Origin: an uncultured Collinsella sp.
Lineage (GTDB): Bacteria; Actinomycetota; Coriobacteriia; Coriobacteriales; Coriobacteriaceae
Direction: 5' to 3'
Assembly (NCBI GenBank): GCA_900551555.1
Contig: URWC01000070.1
Coordinates: forward strand, 1-8,769
DNA: 8,769 bases
Below, in pieces: positions 1 to 5,272 of the stretch; within the stretch, counting starts at the first letter, position 1; every line of letters begins with the position of its first letter. A program made the position numbers and the translations under genes. The notes beneath the pieces were generated by a model, which worked only from the letters and a program-made list of their open reading frames with translations, had not been told where the DNA came from and ran no database searches.

Positions 1-35
1 TCCTATTAGAGCGTGGCTAAGTCCTTTACTAACTC

Positions 36-64
36 GAAAACGGAAAAGTATCGTTTCCGTTTTC
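36..64. terminator. Inverted repeat, probable terminator at left edge
   Basis: An 11-bp perfect inverted repeat (GAAAACGGAAA at 36-46, TTTCCGTTTTC at 54-64) with a 7-base loop. Its outer arms are A-rich on one side and T-rich on the other, so it could end transcription in either direction. Just before it, bases 3-20 on the plus strand read Leu-Leu-Glu-Arg-Gly-stop in one frame, which may be the tail of a gene lying mostly outside the window. Five codons are too few to identify or confirm it. Confidence 0.5.
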
Positions 65-94
65 TCATGTCATAATATCTTATATAAACAAGAA

Positions 95-132
95 AAACCA
101 TAGGACTGCCACTTAAGACTGTCCTATGGTTT
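95..132. terminator. Bidirectional rho-independent terminator for thiT
   Basis: A 12-bp perfect stem (95-106 with 121-132) around a 14-base loop, directly after the thiT stop codon. On the minus strand the stem is followed by TTTTTCTT-type sequence (thiT's own direction). On the plus strand it is followed by TTTCTTTTATTTTT. It can therefore stop thiT and any rightward transcript entering from the left edge. The thiT stop codon lies 4 bases from the stem. Confidence 0.85.
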
Positions 133-135
133 CTT

Positions 136-711
136 TTATTTTTCTGTATTGAGTAATCTGCCTAGGAATCGTTGCAGGGCGAAGAAAACAATAAGGCTTG
201 CCAATGTTTCTCCTAGGAAAGATGAGCTATTGACAATGAGTGAATAGAGATAAGGGCTTTGTCCCTTAGGGGCATAGCTTCCCCAAAAGATGACACCGGC
301 TATAAAGTGAATGAGGTAACGAGCAAAGCTACCAAGCAGAATACCTCCGGTGATAACCATCAGAGACTTGACTTTATTGTCTTGTTTAATGGCTTTATCA
401 AGGGCTGGTTTGACCACACCACTGATACCAATCAGACTAAAGGCGACAAAATACTCCAGAAAACCTTGTGTCAAGGTCAGCCAACCACCGGCGGCTTGCC
501 CTGTAACAACTTGAAGTAGCCCCCAGATAAGACCGCCCATGGCACCAGCTTTTAAGCCCCAGCGAAAACTGAGGAGAAAGATGGGCACCATCTTAAAGGA
601 AAGGGAAATCCAAGGGCCTATAGACATGGGTTGAGTAACCAAGTCGAGAATGTAAGCAATAGTTGCAAAGAGTGAAACCTCAATCATTGGTCGAATACTT
701 GTTTTCGACAT
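136..711 (-). CDS. thiT: Thiamine ECF transporter S component ThiT
   Basis: Substrate-binding membrane subunit of an energy-coupling factor transporter. It binds thiamine with high affinity and works with a shared EcfT/EcfA module encoded elsewhere. The protein has 191 residues, close to the usual 180-190, and is almost wholly hydrophobic with about six membrane segments. Residues that match the thiamine site of the Lactococcus ThiT structure are present: Trp34, Trp63, Glu86-Tyr87 (LEYF), His135, Trp143, a tyrosine at 154 or 156, and Asn161. The ATG at 709-711 has an AGGAGG ribosome site at 719-724, spaced 7 bases away. A TPP riboswitch sits upstream, which independently supports thiamine as substrate. 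Sequence style and AT-rich composition suggest Streptococcus (salivarius/thermophilus-like), unlike the GC-rich genes from 1440 onward. Family assignment is firm; the genus is inferred. Confidence 0.93.
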   Translation of the reverse strand: MSKTSIRPMIEVSLFATIAYILDLVTQPMSIGPWISLSFKMVPIFLLSFRWGLKAGAMGGLIWGLLQVVTGQAAGGWLTLTQGFLEYFVAFSLIGISGVVKPALDKAIKQDNKVKSLMVITGGILLGSFARYLIHFIAGVIFWGSYAPKGQSPYLYSLIVNSSSFLGETLASLIVFFALQRFLGRLLNTEK

Positions 712-713
712 AA

Positions 714-787
714 AAGAACCTCCTATACCAATCGTCTTGATTGGCTATTTTTGCCACATCAAAACGTTGTCATAGAAGTTCTTCTAT
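714..787 (-). promoter_or_regulatory. Translational expression platform of the thiT riboswitch (SD sequestration)
   Basis: On the minus strand the ribosome site region GAGGTTCTT (plus 714-722) can pair over 9 positions, one of them G-U, with AAGAACTTC (plus 775-783). That would hide the Shine-Dalgarno sequence. The same upstream bases also form a local hairpin, ATAGAA-loop-TTCTAT (plus 772-787), so the two structures exclude each other. A second hairpin, CCAATC-GATTGG (728-744), lies between them. I see no stem followed by a T run between aptamer and start codon, so control is more likely at translation initiation than by termination. The pairings are seen in the sequence; how the aptamer switches between them is not clear. 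Confidence 0.55.
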
Positions 788-800
788 TTCAATCTATTTT

Positions 801-908
801 GAGACACATCCCTACGCAGGTCCTAACCTGATCAGGTGGTAAGAGTTTAGGCAAGTCTTGAAAAAAATTCAAGCTAGCCATTCTCAGCAATTGCTCCTCT
901 TGTGACTC
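801..908 (-). promoter_or_regulatory. TPP riboswitch (thi box) upstream of thiT
   Basis: The minus strand carries the conserved thi-box blocks in order: GGAGCAA, then TGCTGAGA (about 883-892), then CACCTGATCAGGTTAGGACC and TGCGTAGGGA (about 809-834). The closing P1 helix is visible as GAGTCACA (901-908) against TGTGTCTC (801-808), with one mismatch. A P3-type stem, GGCTAGCTTGA...TCAAGACTTGCC, lies between the blocks. By the known behaviour of this class, binding of thiamine pyrophosphate would lower expression of the thiamine transporter downstream. Confidence 0.93.
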
Positions 909-912
909 CTTA

Positions 913-941
913 ATTGTACTACCAGAAACCCATTTCTGCAA
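913..941 (-). promoter_or_regulatory. Probable thiT promoter
   Basis: On the minus strand a -35-like TTGCAG (936-941) and a -10-like TACAAT (913-918) are separated by 17 bases. Transcription would start only a few bases before the riboswitch P1 helix, the expected arrangement for a riboswitch leader. Sigma-A type; matches are 4 of 6 and 5 of 6. Confidence 0.6.
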
Positions 942-962
942 GTGTCTGAAATCCTAAAATTG

Positions 963-971
963 TGGTATAGT
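963..971 (+). promoter_or_regulatory. Extended -10 promoter facing fhs
   Basis: TGGTATAGT is an extended -10 element of the kind common in streptococci. The hexamer 17 bases upstream (TGTCTG, 943-948) is a poor -35, so the extension would carry the recognition. It is back to back with the thiT promoter and about 46 bases before the fhs start. If the contig is chimeric, this promoter originally drove a different streptococcal gene. Confidence 0.45.
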
Positions 972-1017
972 TAAAGCAAGGATTATCTTTACAATACAAT
1001 AAAAAGGAGAAATAACT
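972..1017. other. Likely junction between streptococcal-like and Lachnospiraceae-like DNA
   Basis: The DNA to the left carries a streptococcal-looking thiT unit. The DNA to the right begins a gene whose N-terminus reads MGYKTDIEIAQECEMKPI, the Lachnospiraceae form of this protein rather than the streptococcal form I know (MKTDIEIAQSVELKPI). Both sides are AT-rich, so composition does not place the join. It must lie between the promoter and the start codon or slightly to either side. The ribosome site AAGGAGA (1004-1010), 7 bases before the ATG, probably belongs to the right-hand segment. Confidence 0.4.
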
Positions 1018-2691
1018 ATGGGATACAAAACAGACATTGAGATCGCACAGGAATGCGAAATGAAACCGATCACCGAGATTGCAGCAAAAGCAGGTATTGA
1101 TGACAAATATCTGGAACAGTACGGAAAGTACAAAGCAAAGATCGACTACAATCTGCTGAAAGAATCTGACAAAAAAGACGGTAAACTGATCCTGGTTACC
1201 GCTATCAACCCGACACCGGCCGGTGAAGGAAAGACCACAACAACTGTAGGTCTGGCAGACGGTATGCAGAGAATGGGTAAGAACGTTATGGTTGCTTTAA
1301 GAGAGCCATCCTTAGGACCGGTTTTCGGTGTAAAAGGTGGAGCAGCCGGCGGCGGATATGCACAGGTAGTTCCGATGGAAGATATCAACCTGCACTTTAC
1401 CGGTGACTTCCATGCCATCGGTGCTGCCAACAACCTGCTGGCCGCCATGCTCGACAACCACATCCAGCAGGGCAATCAGCTCGGTATTGACGTTAAGCGC
1501 ATCACTTGGAAGCGCGTCGTCGATATGAACGACCGTCAGCTGCGCCACGTCATCGACGGCATTGGCGGTAAGGCCCAGGGCGTGCCGCGCGAGGACGGCT
1601 TCGATATCACCGTCGCCTCCGAGGTCATGGCAATTCTGTGCCTGTCTACGAGCATCAGCGACCTCAAGGAACGCTTGGGCGAGATTGTCGTCGGCTATAG
1701 CTTTGCCGGCGAGCCCGTCCGTGCCCGCGACCTTAAGGCCCAGGGTGCCATGGCCGCGTTGCTTAAGGACGCGCTCAAGCCCAACCTGGTGCAAACGCTC
1801 GAGGGCACGCCCGCGTTTGTCCACGGCGGTCCCTTCGCCAACATTGCCCACGGCTGCAACTCTATCATGGCCACGCGTATGGCGATGCGCTTTGGCGATG
1901 TTGCCATTACCGAGGCCGGCTTTGGTGCCGATCTGGGTGCCGAGAAGTTCCTCGACATCAAGTGCCGCATGACGGGCGTTCGCCCCAGCGCCGTCGTGGT
2001 CGTCGCCACTGCCCGCGCGCTGAAGTACAACGGTGGCGTCGCCAAGGCCGATCTCAACGAGGAGAACCTCGAGGCACTCAAGGCTGGCATGCCCAACCTG
2101 CTGCGTCACGTCGACAACATCCAGAACGTATATGGTCTGCCCTGCGTGGTCGCCATCAACCGCTTCCCGACGGACACCGAGGCCGAGCTTGCGCTCATCG
2201 AGTCCGAGTGCCAGAAGCTCGGCGTCAACGTTAAGCTTTCCGAGGTCTGGGCCAAGGGCGGCGAGGGCGCGCTCGAGCTTGCCGATGAGGTCATGCGTCT
2301 GATTGAGCAGCCGAGCGAGCTCAAGTTTGCCTACGAGGACGGCGCCGATGTTGCCGATGCCCTCGAGGCCGTTGCCACCAAGGTCTACCGCGCCGACGGC
2401 GTTGACTTTACGCCGGCCGCCAAGCGCCAGCTCGCCGAGCTGCGCGAGAATGGCTTTGGCAATCTGCCGGTGTGCGTCGCCAAGACGCAGTACAGCTTTA
2501 GCGACAACGCCAAGGCCTTGGGCGCTCCCGAGAACTTCCGCATCACCGTGCGTGAGCTCAAGGTTTCTGCCGGCGCCCACTTTGTGGTCGCGCTGACCGG
2601 CAGTGTTCTGACCATGCCGGGTCTGCCCAAGGTGCCCGCGGCCGAAAACATCGACGTCGACAACGACGGCAACATCACCGGCCTGTTCTAA
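1018..2691 (+). CDS. fhs: Formate-tetrahydrofolate ligase, mosaic of two codon styles
   Basis: Joins formate to tetrahydrofolate using ATP, giving 10-formyl-tetrahydrofolate for one-carbon metabolism; cytoplasmic. The 557 residues match the normal length of about 555-560. Visible motifs are the P-loop TPAGEGKTT (66-74), REPSLGPVFG (95-104), the glycine-rich GGAAGGGY (107-114), DINLHFTGDFHAI (122-134), FVHGGPFANIAHGCNS near the middle, and the terminal TGSVLTMPGLPKVPA stretch. The ATG has a good ribosome site at 1004-1010. The gene is compositionally split. In the first 140 codons 10 of 14 lysines are AAA and both arginines are AGA. In the remainder all 22 lysines are AAG and the arginines are CGC/CGT. 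The reading frame and conserved residues are unbroken, so the product would look functional. A strong terminator follows. Product identity is certain; whether this exact gene exists in one organism is not. Confidence 0.97.
   Translation: MGYKTDIEIAQECEMKPITEIAAKAGIDDKYLEQYGKYKAKIDYNLLKESDKKDGKLILVTAINPTPAGEGKTTTTVGLADGMQRMGKNVMVALREPSLGPVFGVKGGAAGGGYAQVVPMEDINLHFTGDFHAIGAANNLLAAMLDNHIQQGNQLGIDVKRITWKRVVDMNDRQLRHVIDGIGGKAQGVPREDGFDITVASEVMAILCLSTSISDLKERLGEIVVGYSFAGEPVRARDLKAQGAMAALLKDALKPNLVQTLEGTPAFVHGGPFANIAHGCNSIMATRMAMRFGDVAITEAGFGADLGAEKFLDIKCRMTGVRPSAVVVVATARALKYNGGVAKADLNEENLEALKAGMPNLLRHVDNIQNVYGLPCVVAINRFPTDTEAELALIESECQKLGVNVKLSEVWAKGGEGALELADEVMRLIEQPSELKFAYEDGADVADALEAVATKVYRADGVDFTPAAKRQLAELRENGFGNLPVCVAKTQYSFSDNAKALGAPENFRITVRELKVSAGAHFVVALTGSVLTMPGLPKVPAAENIDVDNDGNITGLF
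1387..1446. other. Codon-style junction inside fhs
   Basis: Codons just before this stretch are GTA-GTT-CCG-ATG-GAA-GAT, in the AT-tolerant style of the gene's start. By 1444 they are ATG-CTC-GAC-AAC-CAC-ATC-CAG-CAG, in GC-rich style. The switch lies in the region coding for INLHFTGDFHAIGAANNLL, among the most conserved parts of the protein. This is where two unrelated genomes are most likely to share identical short words, and also where homologous recombination would be easiest. Confidence 0.7.
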
Positions 2692-2716
2692 GTCTGCTGT
2701 CCATAGCTGCTTGTCC

Positions 2717-2752
2717 GCCCCGCCGTGCCCACAAGGCCCGGCGGGGCTTTTT
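2717..2752 (+). terminator. Rho-independent terminator of fhs
   Basis: A 9-bp GC-rich perfect stem (2717-2725 with 2739-2747) and a 13-base loop, followed at once by TTTTT. It begins 25 bases after the fhs stop codon. Confidence 0.92.
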
Positions 2753-2870
2753 GATCCTTAGGCCCGCGCATGTCTTGTAGATACCGACGGACTCTGCCCA
2801 TCATAGGCTTTTGCGCGGGTAGAATGCATGGATAACTTGAGGCTCACGCGCGACGGAAAGGAATCGTTGC

Positions 2871-3860
2871 ATGGATCAGGACAAGACAACCGTGATGGGC
2901 GGCTACGGTTCCGCGCAGGCTGGCGATAGCGCCGATGCGACCCGCGTTGTTTCCAACCCCGGTTATACCGACCCCGCCGCGACGCAGCCTTCTGCCGAGC
3001 CCACCCGGGTTATGGGCTATGGCGACGCGGCGCAGGATTCTTACGCTACATCTTCGCAAGGCCCCTATGGCAACGCAGCTCCGGATCCGTTTGATTACGC
3101 ACCGCAGGATTCTTATGCTGCCTCGACGCCGAATCCCTATGATGGCCTGCCGCAGAATCCCATTCCGCAGCCTCAGCAGACGACGTATATGCCTCGCATG
3201 GCACAGCCTCGCTGCGAGTCGCGCGAGCCGTATCGCGAGTACCCCAAGTCGATTCCGCAATATGGCGAGGACGAGGAGAGGAAGCCGTCGCGTTCGTCGA
3301 GCGTGATCAAGAAGATCCTCATCGTACTGGCGATCTTCTTTGCGCTGTCGATTGTGTTTGCCATCGTGTCGGGCATGCTCAACAAGCGGGGGAGTTCAAC
3401 GGCCGATGCCACTGCCGAGCAAACCGAGTCCGCCTCGTCTAGCACCGTCGATCTGAGCGATATCCCGGGGCAGTACTGGTCCAACGCCAAGAAGATCCTC
3501 AAGTCGCGCGGCGCCGATCTTTCGAATGCCGTGGTCCTGACTGATGATGGCTCAACGCCCGTCGTCGATGCCAACTGGGTCGTTACTTCTGCCTACTATA
3601 ACGACAACGGCAACCTCGAAATTCAACTCACGCACAAGAACAGTTCGGGCAACTCGTCCGACGGCCAAAGCGGTACCGACAGCTCGAGCTCCAATACGCT
3701 GGATGACTTGAGCAACAAGGCGCAGGAGTTGGGAGACAAGGCGCAAGAGCTGGGCGATACGGCACAAAATCTGGGCGATACCGCGCAGAACTTGGGCGGC
3801 ATGGCGACGGATGCCTGGAACGCCCTGCAAAACGGCATCTCGGGCGCGCAGGGAAACTAG
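2871..3860 (+). CDS. Single-pass membrane protein with disordered N-terminus and PASTA-like outer domain
   Basis: Function unknown. 329 residues in four parts. Residues 1-145 are low-complexity and rich in Pro, Gln, Tyr, Ser and Ala, with three similar threonine motifs: TTVM (6-9), TRVV (24-27) and TRVM (45-48). Residues 149-170 are one membrane helix preceded by KK and a basic patch, giving N-in/C-out topology. Residues 195-256 resemble a PASTA domain (IPGQYWSNAKKILKSRG, then VVDANWVVTSA and a final beta strand). Residues 283-310 are four heptads, KAQELGD, KAQELGD, TAQNLGD and TAQNLGG, a likely amphipathic helix. The ATG has AAAGGA at 2857-2862, 8 bases away. The fhs terminator precedes it, so it is probably its own transcription unit; the next gene is convergent. 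The TRVM-type motifs resemble phospho-threonine sites in actinobacterial kinase/FHA partners, which with a PASTA-like domain hints at a cell-wall sensing role. That role is inference. Confidence 0.85.
   Translation: MDQDKTTVMGGYGSAQAGDSADATRVVSNPGYTDPAATQPSAEPTRVMGYGDAAQDSYATSSQGPYGNAAPDPFDYAPQDSYAASTPNPYDGLPQNPIPQPQQTTYMPRMAQPRCESREPYREYPKSIPQYGEDEERKPSRSSSVIKKILIVLAIFFALSIVFAIVSGMLNKRGSSTADATAEQTESASSSTVDLSDIPGQYWSNAKKILKSRGADLSNAVVLTDDGSTPVVDANWVVTSAYYNDNGNLEIQLTHKNSSGNSSDGQSGTDSSSSNTLDDLSNKAQELGDKAQELGDTAQNLGDTAQNLGGMATDAWNALQNGISGAQGN
3717..3800 (+). repeat. Four tandem 21-bp units encoding heptads
   Basis: Four in-frame 21-base units (3717, 3738, 3759, 3780) code for KAQELGD, KAQELGD, TAQNLGD and TAQNLGG. 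The copies differ at many synonymous positions (gcg/gca, cag/caa, ttg/ctg), while the protein pattern A-Q-[EN]-L-G is kept in all four. This suggests an old duplication held by selection on the protein. Confidence 0.8.
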
Positions 3861-3880
3861 CTGTTAAGTGGGCTACAGCT
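3859..3880. promoter_or_regulatory. Dyad covering the stops of two convergent genes
   Basis: AGCTGT (3859-3864) and ACAGCT (3875-3880) form a 6-bp perfect inverted repeat spanning the 12-base gap and overlapping both stop codons of the convergent genes. There is no T run on either side, so it is not a standard terminator. I see no other terminator for either gene here. Confidence 0.35.
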
Positions 3881-5054
3881 GCTCGGCCGGACGCTCGGGC
3901 GAGCTGAAGCCCGAATCAAACGTGACGACGCATGAGACATCGGGCCGGCGCTCGTGCACGATGCGCGTGACGAGCTCCAGCAGCTCCTCGTCGGATATGT
4001 CAAAGCCGTCGGGACGCACCAGGTCAAACGAAACGAACCCGTCGTGCTCGTGCAGATCGTGGATGGAGAGCGCGGGATCGATCTGCATGACGCCGCGCTT
4101 GACCCAGCCGCGCAAGTCATCGCCGGTTGTCGCGATGGGGTCGCAGTGCAGCGTGATACCAATGCCCATCTGGCGCTTGATGTCGTGCTCGATGGTGTCC
4201 AGAATCTCGTGGTGCTCAAACGCGTCGCCCTCGCCGGGCATCTCCACGTGGGCGCTGGCAAACTGACGACCGGGGCCGTAGTCGTGCACCATGAGGTCGT
4301 GTGTGCCCAAGACCTGCGGATAGGACATGATCTTGTCGCGGATTGCCTGGACGAGCTTGGGGTCGGGCGCTTGCCCCAGCAACGGGCTGATGGCGTCGCG
4401 CACCAGGCCCAGACCGCTGATGCAGATGAAGATGCCCACACCCAGGCCTGCCCAGCCATCGAGATCAAAGCCGGTCGTCTGCGAAATAAGCGCCGCCACC
4501 AAGACCGAGCCCGAGGTGATGACGTCGTTTTTGGAGTCCTGCGCCGTGGCGATGAGTGTCTCGGAATCGATGCGGTTGCCCAGCGTGCGGTTGAACGCTG
4601 CCATCCAGAGCTTAACGAGCATGGACGTAGCCAGTGCCGCAAGGGAAATAAACGTGTAAGCGGTGGGCGAGGGCTTGATGATCTTGGTGACCGACTCGAG
4701 AATCAGGTTGATGCCGACGGCGCAAACCAGGACGGCGACGAACAGGCCGGCTAGGTACTCGTAGCGGCCGTGACCATAGGGGTGGCCTTCGTCTGCCGGG
4801 CGGCTGGCAAGGCGGAAACCGAGCAGGCTCACAATGTTGCTCGAGGCATCGGAGAGGTTGTTGAAAGCGTCGGCGATAAGCGAGACGGAACCGGCGAGCA
4901 GACCCGCGATGCCCTTGGCCAGGCACAGGGTGATGTTGAGGCCAATGCAGACGAGGCTTGCGGAAAAGCCCGCGTTGGTGCGGCAAGATGCATCGACCGG
5001 CTCGCTCTCGCTGCCGGGAACAAGCGTATGTACCAGCCGATTTACAAATAGCAT
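3873..5054 (-). CDS. Cation diffusion facilitator transporter, manganese-type metal motif
   Basis: Exports divalent metal in exchange for protons at the inner membrane, normally as a dimer. From the chosen ATG it has 393 residues: about six membrane helices (roughly 30-215), the cytoplasmic dimerisation domain (about 230-308, DPKLVQAIRDKI...LHCDP), and a C-terminal extension (about 311-393) whose IHDLHEHDG...VSFDLVRPD pattern echoes that domain. Such 380-390 residue forms are common in Clostridia. Transport-site residues are NNLSD in helix 2 (Asn65, Asp69) and DSKND in helix 5 (Asp173, Asp177). Helix 5 therefore has DxxxD, as in manganese exporters, rather than HxxxD of zinc exporters; manganese is inferred. 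The frame is open to 5213, but TGAGGA at 5063-5068 sits 8 bases before the ATG at 5052-5054, and the longer version lacks a ribosome site and starts with non-family sequence. Next alternative: ATG at 5073-5075. Confidence 0.92.
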   Translation of the reverse strand: MLFVNRLVHTLVPGSESEPVDASCRTNAGFSASLVCIGLNITLCLAKGIAGLLAGSVSLIADAFNNLSDASSNIVSLLGFRLASRPADEGHPYGHGRYEYLAGLFVAVLVCAVGINLILESVTKIIKPSPTAYTFISLAALATSMLVKLWMAAFNRTLGNRIDSETLIATAQDSKNDVITSGSVLVAALISQTTGFDLDGWAGLGVGIFICISGLGLVRDAISPLLGQAPDPKLVQAIRDKIMSYPQVLGTHDLMVHDYGPGRQFASAHVEMPGEGDAFEHHEILDTIEHDIKRQMGIGITLHCDPIATTGDDLRGWVKRGVMQIDPALSIHDLHEHDGFVSFDLVRPDGFDISDEELLELVTRIVHERRPDVSCVVTFDSGFSSPERPAEQL

Positions 5055-5225
5055 AGCGGTCGTCCTCACAATCATGTTTAAGGGGATAGTGTAGCTCGCA
5101 CGGGGGCGCCGTGCGCCGATGCTCAGAAAATGCAGCAATAGTCTGCCGGTGCTAACGAACGAGCCTTCTCGTCTGCCTGGGTGGTCCATTTTGGGCCACA
5201 TGGGTATGGGCATGTGCCTGCTTGC

Positions 5226-5244
5226 TCGACATACTTAATGTCGA
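5226..5244. promoter_or_regulatory. Perfect dyad before the zinc-ribbon gene, candidate operator
   Basis: TCGACATACTTAATGTCGA is a perfect 7-bp inverted repeat with a 5-base centre. It ends 12 bases before the ribosome site of the zinc-ribbon gene. Size and symmetry suit binding by a dimeric repressor, or a small hairpin in the leader RNA. A second weaker dyad, CACATG...CATGTG (5197-5216), lies just upstream. I could not identify a convincing -35/-10 pair in the 218-base gap between the divergent genes (5055-5272). Confidence 0.4.
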
Positions 5245-5272
5245 CAGCCCCTGTGCAAAGGAGGACGTTTCC

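Noticed and set aside
1312..2580. Long minus-strand open frame of 422 codons opposite fhs
   Set aside because: It lies wholly antisense to a certain fhs gene, its sequence is typical of reversed GC-rich codons, and it has no family motifs or ribosome site.
3954..4754. Plus-strand open frame of 266 codons opposite the CDF gene
   Set aside because: Antisense shadow of a clear transporter gene in GC-rich DNA; no motifs or ribosome site.
5055..5213. Longer start for the CDF transporter (ATG at 5211-5213)
   Set aside because: The extra 53 residues are not family-like, and the ATG at 5052-5054 has its own ribosome site.
5222..5272. Longer start for the zinc-ribbon protein (ATG at 5222)
   Set aside because: It has no ribosome site and would run through the dyad, while the ATG at 5273 has a near-perfect AAAGGAGG at 8 bases.
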